A DNA stretch of 6,867 nt from positions 1 through 6,867 of the forward strand of contig DAOWHK010000084.1 in the NCBI GenBank assembly GCA_030641465.1, read 5' to 3'. The notes below the pieces were generated by a model. It searched no databases. It saw only the letters and a program-made list of their open reading frames with translations, and was not told where the DNA came from. The DNA comes from Parachlamydiales bacterium. Lineage in GTDB: Bacteria > Chlamydiota > Chlamydiia > Chlamydiales > Simkaniaceae. Made by a program: the position numbers and the translations under genes. Positions within the stretch are counted from its first letter, which is position 1. The number at the start of each line of letters is the position of its first letter. Below are positions 1-5,262 of this stretch, piece after piece.

Positions 1-414
1 GAATACGTCTCCCTTTCTGGAAATATTGGATGCATGGTGAATGGGGCAGGGCTTGCAATGGCTACAATGGATATTATCAATCATTATGGTGGCAAGCCTG
101 CAAATTTTCTCGATGTTGGAGGATCTGCCGATAAAGAAAAAGTGGCAGCTGGCTTCAAAATTATTTTGAGCGATCCTGAGGTTAAAGCGATCCTTGTGAA
201 TATTTTTGGGGGAATCATGAACTGCGCAACGATTGCAGAAGGAATTATTGCTGCTGCAAATGAGCTTAGCTTAAAAGTTCCACTAATTGTGAGGCTTGAG
301 GGCACAAATGTCGATGAAGGAAAGAAAAGCATAAAAGAATGTGGTATTGAAATCATTTCAGCTGAAGGAATGGCTGATGCTGCAAAAAAAGCAGTAGATG
401 CATTAAAGGGATAA
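1..414 (+). CDS. sucC: Succinyl-CoA synthetase (succinate-CoA ligase) beta subunit, C-terminal part; 5' end outside window
   Basis: The frame is open from base 1 and gives 137 residues up to TAA at 412-414, about the last third of a normal SucC of roughly 390 residues. It is the nucleotide- and succinate-binding subunit of the TCA-cycle enzyme that makes ATP or GTP from succinyl-CoA in the cytoplasm. Family signatures seen in order are [19 protein letters not shown] at the start, then PANFLDVGG, the VNIFGGI segment of the C-terminal flavodoxin-like domain, and [10 protein letters not shown]. The real start lies upstream of the window; the internal ATG at 34 is only a methionine within the conserved segment. 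sucD begins 4 bp after the stop, so the two are cotranscribed and probably translated together. The product name is near certain; nucleotide specificity (ADP or GDP) cannot be read from this part. Confidence 0.97.
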   Translation, partial: EYVSLSGNIGCMVNGAGLAMATMDIINHYGGKPANFLDVGGSADKEKVAAGFKIILSDPEVKAILVNIFGGIMNCATIAEGIIAAANELSLKVPLIVRLEGTNVDEGKKSIKECGIEIISAEGMADAAKKAVDALKG

Positions 415-418
415 TATT

Positions 419-1303
419 ATGGGAATACTGATTAATAAAGGAACGCGGATTATCACGCAGGGAATTACTGGAAAAGCTGGGAATTTTCATACAGAGCAAG
501 GGATAAAATATGGTTCAAACTATGTTGGAGGGGTGACTCCTGGAAAAGGAGGGATGACATCACTTGGGCTCCCTGTTTTTGATACGGTTTATGCTGCAAA
601 AGAAAAGGTCAAGCCTGATGCAACACTTATTTTTGTTCCTCCGCCGTTTGCTGCAAATTCCATCCTTGAAGCAGAAGATGCCGGGATTCCTCTTATTGTA
701 TGTATTACAGAAGGGATTCCTATTCGGGATATGGTAGAAGTCTCTCAGGTTATGCAGCGATCGAAAACAAGCAGATTAATTGGCCCAAACTGCCCAGGAG
801 TTTTGACTGCAGATGAGTGTAAAATTGGCATTATGCCAGGCTATATTCATAAGAAAGGGAAAATTGGCATTGTTTCAAGATCGGGGACGCTGACTTATGA
901 AGCTGTTTGGCAAACTACGCAAAATGGACTTGGTCAAACGACGTGTGTTGGGATCGGGGGCGATCCTCTAAATGGAACGAACTTTATCGACATGTTGGAA
1001 CTTTTTGAAAAAGATCCCGAGACTAAAGGGATATTAATGATCGGAGAGATCGGCGGCTCTGCTGAAGAAGATGCAGCAAAGTGGATAAAAAGTAGATGCT
1101 CAAAACCTGTTGCAGCATTTATTGCAGGAATGACAGCGCCTCCTGGAAGACGGATGGGTCACGCTGGAGCCATCGTATCAGGCGGAAAAGGCACTGCCAA
1201 AGATAAAATTATTGCCCTAGAAAAGGCCGGAGCTGTGATTGCAAAGACGCCAGCTGATATGGGCCTTGCGATGCAAGCTGCAATGGATGCGCCCCGTGAT
1301 TAA
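419..1303 (+). CDS. sucD: Succinyl-CoA synthetase (succinate-CoA ligase) alpha subunit
   Basis: The 294-residue protein is a normal full-length SucD. It binds CoA and carries the histidine that is transiently phosphorylated during succinyl-CoA/succinate conversion. The N-terminal Rossmann CoA-binding domain shows [20 protein letters not shown] and GGVTPGKGG. The middle has [10 protein letters not shown] and [15 protein letters not shown]. The C-terminal ligase domain has [14 protein letters not shown], and [18 protein letters not shown] contains the phosphohistidine, His248 by my count. The start is supported by AAAGGGA, which ends about 8 bases before the ATG and overlaps the end of sucC. 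The C-terminal codons overlap the start of the downstream M50 gene by 17 bp. No frameshift or missing key residue is seen. Confidence 0.98.
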   Translation: MGILINKGTRIITQGITGKAGNFHTEQGIKYGSNYVGGVTPGKGGMTSLGLPVFDTVYAAKEKVKPDATLIFVPPPFAANSILEAEDAGIPLIVCITEGIPIRDMVEVSQVMQRSKTSRLIGPNCPGVLTADECKIGIMPGYIHKKGKIGIVSRSGTLTYEAVWQTTQNGLGQTTCVGIGGDPLNGTNFIDMLELFEKDPETKGILMIGEIGGSAEEDAAKWIKSRCSKPVAAFIAGMTAPPGRRMGHAGAIVSGGKGTAKDKIIALEKAGAVIAKTPADMGLAMQAAMDAPRD

Positions 1304-2444
1304 ATTTCAGGGGAAAATCCCTATCTCTATTTCCAACTTTTTTTGGCTAACAGCGGCCTTTATTGGATGGATGTACAGCAGGAGTCTTGTTGGAACCTTG
1401 ATCTGGGTTGGAATCATTTTTGTATCGATCTTGATTCATGAACTTGGCCATGCGCTCACAGCAAAATTTTTTGGGCAAAAGCCGCGCATAGAACTCATCG
1501 CATTTGGTGGACTTACCTATCCATCTGGCCCCAAACTTCCCCTTTGGAAAGAATTTATTGTCGTCTTTAACGGCCCTCTTTTTGGTTTTTCCCTTTTTAT
1601 TCTTGGTACTTTGCTTTTACAAGTACCCGCTTTAGCGACGCCTGGCATCGGAAATTTTTTACAGACCTTTCGGCTGGTGAATCTTTTCTGGACAGTTGTC
1701 AACCTACTTCCTGTTCTGCCACTTGATGGAGGGCAACTCGTACGCATTATTTGTGAATCTATTTTTCATTCCAAAGGTTTTCGATATGCGCTCATGATTA
1801 GCATGATTGTGGCAATCGTTATCTCACTTACTTTTTTCTTCATGCGGGGCTTTTTGATCGGAGCATTCTTTTTTCTCTTTGCTTTTCAAAACTTTGAAGC
1901 CTGGCGCAAGACCAAGGGGATGTCGGATTCTGATAAAAGTGACTCCTTAAAAGGGGAACTTGCAAAGGTAGAAGCGCAGCTTAGATCTGGTAACAGGCAT
2001 GGTGCCCTCGAAAAACTTGTAGAAATTAGAAGCGCTGCAAAGTCGGGCATGATTTTTGCAAGAGCTACAGAATATCTTGCAGGGTTAAAATACTCTGATG
2101 GGGAAACTCAGGAGGCCTATGATCTACTTATTAGCGTAAAAAAACATCTTCTGCCCGAGTCTACTTTGCTACTTCAAAAAGTAGCCTTTGATGCGAAAGA
2201 TTATAAACTTGCCGCGGAGCTTTCTGGGAAATGCTTTCAACTAGCGCCAACGGCTGACGTAGCGATTCGATCTGCTATGGCATCCGCCGAAATGCAGCAC
2301 GTAAAATCCACAATTGGTTGGCTGCAAGCAGCGTTAAAAGAGGGGCTTGTTAATGTCGATGCAGTAATTTCCAAACCCCATTTTGAAAAAGTAAAAACGG
2401 ACCCCGTCTTTCAGAAATTTATCCATAAAGGACTAAATAATTAA
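1287..2444 (+). CDS. M50-family (site-2-protease type) intramembrane zinc metalloprotease with a C-terminal helical, TPR-like domain
   Basis: The protein has 385 residues from ATG 1287, which overlaps the end of sucD by 17 bp; GTG 1296 is another possible start. An upstream ATG at 1239 would add 16 residues encoded inside sucD in another frame and is unlikely. The zinc site HELGH is at residues 51-55 in a hydrophobic helix (about 35-58). The second M50 motif, [11 protein letters not shown], is at 139-149, with Asp147 as the third ligand. Further membrane segments lie near 15-30, 92-113 and 168-205. No PDZ domain separates the motifs, unlike RseP. Residues about 215-380 are soluble and helical with an Ala/Leu spacing suggesting TPR-like repeats. 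It probably cleaves membrane proteins, but the substrate is unknown. Its stop overlaps that of the convergent downstream gene. The last 44 residues have a duplicated, truncated relative at 3269-3400. Confidence 0.88.
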   Translation: MRPVIKFQGKIPISISNFFWLTAAFIGWMYSRSLVGTLIWVGIIFVSILIHELGHALTAKFFGQKPRIELIAFGGLTYPSGPKLPLWKEFIVVFNGPLFGFSLFILGTLLLQVPALATPGIGNFLQTFRLVNLFWTVVNLLPVLPLDGGQLVRIICESIFHSKGFRYALMISMIVAIVISLTFFFMRGFLIGAFFFLFAFQNFEAWRKTKGMSDSDKSDSLKGELAKVEAQLRSGNRHGALEKLVEIRSAAKSGMIFARATEYLAGLKYSDGETQEAYDLLISVKKHLLPESTLLLQKVAFDAKDYKLAAELSGKCFQLAPTADVAIRSAMASAEMQHVKSTIGWLQAALKEGLVNVDAVISKPHFEKVKTDPVFQKFIHKGLNN

Positions 2445-2839
2445 GGTCGTAATTGCTCTGGTAGAGGGATGTGTGGCATAAAAGCATATGAGTTTCCCCC
2501 TAGGTATTGTTTATTGCAGGGTACACAGCGCTTTATATTTAATGCGTGATAGCACTTATTACAATAAAGGATTTGTTGATGGAATGGTCGTGAATCAGCA
2601 CTCATTGGTAATTTCATAATCTCAGGCGTCCATTCAGTTGCCTTTATTACAGTGATGATTCTACTGCCCCAATCATCAGATGTCTTTTGATCATTATTAG
2701 GGTAGTCTATAGGAATAGATCCTCGCATTTTAAAACCAACTACTGCTGCAGTTTTAGCAAAACCAGTAGTAGTACAATCATCAAGGTTTAAAAATACTAG
2801 ATGTCCATATGTTATAATTTCTGTTGTAGCTGCTGCCAT
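2441..2839 (-). CDS. Orphan 132-residue protein with a CxxC-x8-CxxC putative zinc ribbon
   Basis: I do not recognise this protein. It has 132 residues, no signal peptide and no membrane segment. The start is well supported: AAAGGA (plus-strand TCCTTT, 2847-2852) lies 7 bases before the ATG. The only clear motif is YCNKCYHALNIKRCVPCNK near residues 92-110, two CxxC knuckles 8 residues apart, which may bind a single zinc. The N-terminal part is rich in Thr and Ala and contains NLDDCTTTGFAKTAAVVGFK. The C-terminus is proline-rich ([12 protein letters not shown]). Its stop overlaps the stop of the M50 gene by 4 bp (2441-2444) with no terminator between them, so its transcript would run antisense into the M50 gene. 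It sits in the M50/htrA slot that in the other half of the duplication holds the BlaI operon, so it is probably accessory cargo. It could be a regulator or an effector; the sequence does not decide. Confidence 0.72.
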   Translation of the reverse strand: MAAATTEIITYGHLVFLNLDDCTTTGFAKTAAVVGFKMRGSIPIDYPNNDQKTSDDWGSRIITVIKATEWTPEIMKLPMSADSRPFHQQILYCNKCYHALNIKRCVPCNKQYLGGNSYAFMPHIPLPEQLRP

Positions 2840-2846
2840 GATTAAG

Positions 2847-2927
2847 TCCTTTAGTTTTTAGGTTATTTACATGTTTAATGAAAGATGAAATAAATTAATT
2901 ATAAAATTATTTATTAATAATCATGTA
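2847..2927 (-). promoter_or_regulatory. Candidate promoter and RBS of the 132-residue orphan gene
   Basis: On the minus strand a perfect TATAAT (plus-strand ATTATA, 2898-2903) is preceded, 18 bases upstream, by TACATG (2922-2927), a weak -35. The RBS AAAGGA is at 2847-2852. The surrounding 2860-2945 region is very AT-rich, so chance TATAAT matches are expected. The RBS is the stronger part of this call. Confidence 0.4.
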
Positions 2928-2955
2928 TTAAGAGAAATATTAAAGCAACAAAATT

Positions 2956-2983
2956 GGCCTTAAGACTATCCAACGTCTTAAGG
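2956..2983 (-). terminator. Ancestral htrA-type terminator hairpin, split by a MITE insertion
   Basis: GGCCTTAAGAC (2956-2966), an 8-base loop and GTCTTAAGG (2975-2983) form a stem, with AATTTTG as the minus-strand tail. The final GG is also the first two bases of the inserted element. The missing outer bases are found 161 bp away as TTAAGGCC (3143-3150). Removing the element and one TTAA restores a perfect 11-bp stem, 30 bp overall. That is the same overall length as the intact htrA terminator at 5222-5251. The distance from GGCC to the htrA stop (11 bases) is also the same in both copies. Confidence 0.78.
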
Positions 2984-3142
2984 AAGCTCTGATTAACTCC
3001 GAAATTTCAATTTTAGATGGATTTTTGAAAAAAAATTATTTTTGGAGAAACAAACTAACTAATTATAGTTAGTGATTTGCGAAAAAAGAATTTTTTACAA
3101 AAAGGCGCTGAAGTTGAAACAACGGAGTTTATCAGAGTTTCC
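2982..3142. mobile_element. 161-bp palindromic MITE-like element, complete copy, flanked by TTAA
   Basis: The ends form an imperfect terminal inverted repeat: GGAAGCTCTGATTAACTCCG at 2982-3001, against the reverse complement of 3123-3142, GGAAACTCTGATAAACTCCG (18 of 20 match). TTAA flanks both ends (2978-2981 and 3143-3146) and looks like a target-site duplication. Pairing continues inward through A/T tracts to a central hairpin CTAACTA-ATTA-TAGTTAG (3055-3072), so the whole element is one long imperfect palindrome. It has no meaningful ORF, so any movement would need a transposase acting in trans. A second copy begins at 6764 with about 9 mismatches over the 104 shared bases. The TTAA target reading is not unique: a TA duplication with one extra terminal base fits this copy too. 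The family is not identified. Confidence 0.82.
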
Positions 3143-3161
3143 TTAAGGCCAAGAGGTATGT

Positions 3162-3266
3162 TTAGTCTAAACGAATCGAGTGGAAACGCATAATGTTTTC
3201 ATGCCTCACAAGAAGAAGTGTTCTTTTTGATTCTTCGATATTTTTTAGGGCGTCGTTAATTTCTGC
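3162..3266 (-). pseudogene. htrA: 3' fragment (last 34 codons and stop) of a second htrA
   Basis: The minus-strand reading, starting AEINDALKNIEESKR and ending RFHSIRLD-stop, aligns without gaps to the C-terminus of the intact HtrA (5263-5367), part of its second PDZ domain. By eye there are about 16 base differences in 105 but only 4 amino-acid differences. Homology stops sharply at 3266, where an M50-gene fragment begins on the other strand. There is no start codon, protease domain or first PDZ domain, so no function is expected. It keeps its own terminator downstream, now split by the MITE. Confidence 0.9.
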
Positions 3267-3268
3267 CT

Positions 3269-3400
3269 ACAATTGGCTGGCTTCAAGCAGCGTTAAAAGA
3301 GGGGCTTGTTAATATCGATGCTGTAATCTCCAAGCCCCACTTTGAAAAAGTAAAAAACGATCAAGCCTTTATGCATTTTCTTCCTAGAAAAAATAGCTAA
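3269..3400 (+). pseudogene. 3' fragment (last 43 codons and stop) of a second M50 protease gene
   Basis: The frame beginning [20 protein letters not shown] is homologous to the end of the intact M50 gene from 2310 onward. The first 29 codons show about 7 base changes and a single amino-acid change (Val to Ile). The last 14 codons have diverged more (NDQAFMHFLPRKNS against [15 protein letters not shown]) but stay open to TAA at 3398-3400. The membrane and catalytic parts and any start are missing. The fragment abuts the htrA fragment on its 5' side at 3266-3269. Confidence 0.9.
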
Positions 3401-3421
3401 CAGGCTTTTCTGTTATTTTTT
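3395..3421. terminator. Small bidirectional intrinsic terminator between convergent reading frames
   Basis: TAACAG (3398-3403), a 6-base loop and CTGTTA (3410-3415) form a perfect 6-bp stem followed by six T (3416-3421). On the minus strand the same stem is followed by GC and then TATTTTTTC. It covers the stop codons of the M50 fragment and of the small exported-protein gene. The stem is short and AT-rich, so strength is probably modest. Confidence 0.6.
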
Positions 3422-3820
3422 CTCGTTTATCAGTGCCTGAATGCTGACTAGTGGTAGATCTTCTTGAACGCCTACTTGAATCGATAAATTTCCTTGGATA
3501 AACTCTAGAAGAGGCTTCCATTCTACAAAATCTGAGCTAAGAAGAATTTCGCTCTTTGAAACTCTTGCATAGAGTGTTTTTTGAATATTGATCATGAGAT
3601 CGCTCTCCTTTGGTTCAAAACTTATCAGATTTCCTTGCAAAAGCACCTGCACTGGAATGGACGCCCCTTCGGGAAATTCAATGGCGAGATCTGGGCACAT
3701 GCCCTGCATCGCTTCATTTAGATGCTGCTCGTTCAGATCAAAAAAATTTATGGTGCTTATTTCTCGTGCATTTAGCGAGAATATGCAAAAGGTAAATAGG
3801 GTGATAAATAGTGTTTTCAT
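3413..3820 (-). CDS. Small exported protein of unknown function, last gene of the BlaI/M56 cluster
   Basis: I chose the ATG at 3820 (135 residues) because AAGGAG lies a few bases upstream and a signal peptide begins exactly there: MKTLFITLFTFCIFSLNA, with likely cleavage before REIS. A longer frame starting at 3877 would place 19 charged and aromatic residues before the signal peptide and read through the operator, so I reject it. The mature part, about 117 residues, is predicted to be periplasmic, or possibly outer-membrane-facing. It has one cysteine (MCPDLAIEFPEG) and alternating hydrophobic stretches suggesting a small alpha/beta or beta-rich fold. I recognise no domain and no lipobox. 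A BlaI-type operator sits 12 bases before the start, so expression is probably repressed by the neighbouring BlaI-like protein. It may be the output of the system, or a periplasmic partner or inhibitor of the M56 protein. Confidence 0.8.
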   Translation of the reverse strand: MKTLFITLFTFCIFSLNAREISTINFFDLNEQHLNEAMQGMCPDLAIEFPEGASIPVQVLLQGNLISFEPKESDLMINIQKTLYARVSKSEILLSSDFVEWKPLLEFIQGNLSIQVGVQEDLPLVSIQALINEKK

Positions 3821-3831
3821 AGTGTTCTCCT

Positions 3832-3853
3832 TACTACAGTCGTAGTATTTGTG
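3832..3853 (-). promoter_or_regulatory. BlaI/MecI-type operator before the exported-protein gene
   Basis: Read on the minus strand, the core is TACTACG-AC-TGTAGTA (3847-3832), an interrupted dyad, preceded by CACAAA. It matches the operator before the repressor gene at 20 of 22 positions; only the two central bases differ. BlaI/MecI repressors are known to bind dyads with a TACA-N2-TGTA core, and one half here has TGTA exactly. The site runs almost into the AAGGAG RBS. A possible promoter, TTTACA-17 bases-TAGTAA, would overlap it, so repressor binding would block transcription. Confidence 0.8.
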
Positions 3854-3864
3854 TGTAAAAAAAG

Positions 3865-4791
3865 TTAAAAAATCCAAAATTTCCCAATAAAAAGACTAAA
3901 GCTGCAAATAGCTATGACTAAATAACAGAAAAGGTTCCTCCGTTTAAAGGGAGTGTTTTTGAGGAGCTTTTGTACTCGATATTCAAGAATATTTTCTGCA
4001 AAATGATCGGCAAATTTTACCTTATTATTTAGGTGGAGTTTTGCTGCTTTGCAAAGGGCTGATGCTAAATCAAGCGGATTAATTCCTTGTTTGATGCACC
4101 TTGAATCACACCCAATTTCGAGACATTTTTCTATCCGTTTTTTGAGCCAGTTAATTGGAATCCACCAAAAAACGGCCTGAATAGATAAGCCTAATAGTTT
4201 TAAGAGTGGATCTCTAAAGAGTTGATGCGCTCTTTCATGATGGATTGCTGCAGAAAATTCTTTGGGACTTAGATGGGTTGATAAAGTTTTAGGGATATAT
4301 ATCTTTGGACAAAAGAGTTTGGCTACAAAAAGGGATTCGGAGTTTTGAGAAAGCGTTTTTCTAAACAAAAAGTATTCAGTGTATAATCTAAGAAGAAAAA
4401 AGCAGGAACAAAGAATGATGACTAAAGCAATGATTGTAAGTGCTAGAGAGGGGAGGTAATTGCTGAAAATATCTGCTAGGGAAAATGAGGTGTTATTTGG
4501 CGCTTCAAAATGGAGTGAAGAGTGAAAAAAATCCAATTTTGCACTTAGAACTCTTGTGCCTTTTTCCGCTAGAAGGGGATTGATTTGATGAATGTAGGCC
4601 CACTTAGAAAAATCATAGAGAAAAAGATCAAGTGGAAGTTTTAGGATGGGAATCATCCGGATATATGCTGCAAATCTTCCCTTTGGAACTTTTATAACAA
4701 ATAAAAGTCCCTCTAGAATTAGAGCAAGGGTAAAAAAGGAGAGAAGACTATTTACTAGGATATTAAAAATAAAAAGGATCGCCTTATCCAC
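3865..4791 (-). CDS. BlaR1/MecR1-like M56 membrane metalloprotease without a penicillin-binding sensor domain
   Basis: The 308-residue protein starts at GTG (4791-4789), with GAGGG 8 bases upstream inside the end of the repressor gene. Membrane segments are near residues 5-32, 113-136 and 286-305, with another possible one at 197-217. The gluzincin zinc motif HERAH is at 185-189 within SAAIHHERAHQLFRDPLLKL, typical of M56. The likely third ligand is Glu225 in CLEIGCDSRC, with Asp229 in the usual ExxxD position. Full BlaR1 is about 585-600 residues, with an extracellular beta-lactam-acylated domain after the last helix; here the protein ends right after that helix. In the family, signal sensing activates the protease, which leads to loss of the BlaI repressor. 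The signal here must be something else or come through a partner. The repressor gene is 3 bp upstream and certainly cotranscribed. Confidence 0.88.
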   Translation of the reverse strand: MDKAILFIFNILVNSLLSFFTLALILEGLLFVIKVPKGRFAAYIRMIPILKLPLDLFLYDFSKWAYIHQINPLLAEKGTRVLSAKLDFFHSSLHFEAPNNTSFSLADIFSNYLPSLALTIIALVIILCSCFFLLRLYTEYFLFRKTLSQNSESLFVAKLFCPKIYIPKTLSTHLSPKEFSAAIHHERAHQLFRDPLLKLLGLSIQAVFWWIPINWLKKRIEKCLEIGCDSRCIKQGINPLDLASALCKAAKLHLNNKVKFADHFAENILEYRVQKLLKNTPFKRRNLFCYLVIAICSFSLFIGKFWIF

Positions 4792-4794
4792 CGT

Positions 4795-5163
4795 TTAACC
4801 CTCAAGTCTTTTTTTTCGAATGAGCTCTTCTATTGCTTGGAGCTCGTTTTCTGTTAACTTCGAGTCTTCTTCAATAAGATAGCAAATCATCGCACTTTTT
4901 TTTCCTCCAAAAATTTTTTCCTGGATCCGTTTTAGAAGATTTTTAGAAGGAATTTTTGAGAGGGAGTAATAATATTTATTCCCTTGTTTTTCTCGGGTAA
5001 GCTCGTTTTTTGCAGCAAGCCGTGTCATGACAGTTAGGATTGTCGTATAGCTTCCATGACTTCCAAGCTTTGAGTAGACATCTTTGACAGAGGCGCTATT
5101 CCCGAGTTCTTTTAGGGTTTTTATGATGAGCATTTCGAGCTCACCAAATTGACGTTTTGTCAT
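4795..5163 (-). CDS. BlaI/MecI-family transcriptional repressor
   Basis: The 122-residue protein is the usual length for the penicillinase-repressor family. The N-terminal winged helix begins FGELEMLIIKTLKELGNSASVKDVYSKL in the typical register, cut here as FGELEMLIIK and SASVKDVYSKL. The recognition helix is SYTTILTVMTRLAAKNEL (38-55), and the wing is EKQGNKYYYSL. The C-terminal dimerisation part (about 75-122) has the family pattern IFGGKKSAMICYLIEED followed by KLTENELQAIEELI. The region equivalent to the BlaI cleavage site falls near Phe85. It should bind as a dimer to the operator 24 bp before its own gene, and to the second site before the exported-protein gene. It is the first gene of the operon with the M56 protease. 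The RBS is weak (GGA 8-10 bases before the ATG), which fits low-level autoregulated expression. Confidence 0.92.
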   Translation of the reverse strand: MTKRQFGELEMLIIKTLKELGNSASVKDVYSKLGSHGSYTTILTVMTRLAAKNELTREKQGNKYYYSLSKIPSKNLLKRIQEKIFGGKKSAMICYLIEEDSKLTENELQAIEELIRKKRLEG

Positions 5164-5186
5164 AGGAATCCATTGTTGTAGAACAA

Positions 5187-5210
5187 AATACTACAAACGT
5201 AGTATTTGTG
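5187..5210 (-). promoter_or_regulatory. BlaI/MecI-type operator and promoter of the repressor-M56 operon
   Basis: On the plus strand AATACTAC-AAAC-GTAGTATT is a perfect 8-bp dyad (5187-5206). Read on the minus strand the core is TACTACG-TT-TGTAGTA preceded by CACAAA, the same arrangement as at 3832-3853. A -10-like TAGTAT lies inside the right half-site, and TTGCCA about 15 bases upstream could be a poor -35, so repressor and polymerase would compete. It starts 24 bp before the repressor ATG and ends 6 bp before the T-tract of the htrA terminator. Confidence 0.82.
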
Positions 5211-5215
5211 GCAAT

Positions 5216-5251
5216 AAAAAAGGCCTTAAGAGTTTGTAGGATCTTAAGGCC
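5216..5251 (-). terminator. Intrinsic terminator of htrA
   Basis: GGCCTTAAGA (5222-5231) and TCTTAAGGCC (5242-5251) form a perfect 10-bp stem with a 10-base loop. On the minus strand it is followed by TTTTTT (5221-5216). It lies 11 bases after the htrA stop and separates htrA from the repressor operon on the same strand. The stem is conserved and the loop diverged in the split copy at 2956-3150. Confidence 0.93.
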
Positions 5252-5262
5252 AGATCGGTCGT

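Noticed and set aside
84..356. 90-codon open frame on the minus strand inside sucC
   Set aside because: It lies wholly within the strongly conserved sucC frame, has no RBS and gives a low-complexity product; it is a shadow frame.
1239..1286. Upstream ATG that would lengthen the M50 protein by 16 residues
   Set aside because: The extra residues are an alternate reading of conserved sucD codons, with no RBS; starts at 1287 or 1296 are more plausible.
1517..1747. 76-codon minus-strand frame inside the M50 gene
   Set aside because: It overlaps the catalytic-domain coding sequence, has a basic, compositionally odd product and no start signal.
2764..2778. GTAGTAGTA-containing stretch as a third BlaI operator
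   Set aside because: It is a run of ACT threonine codons inside the 132-residue gene and lacks the opposite half-site at the right spacing.
3588..3845. Two plus-strand frames opposite the exported-protein gene
   Set aside because: They are antisense to a gene with a good RBS, signal peptide and operator; their products have no coding character.
3821..3877. 19-residue N-terminal extension of the exported protein
   Set aside because: It would read through the operator and RBS and put charged residues before the signal peptide.
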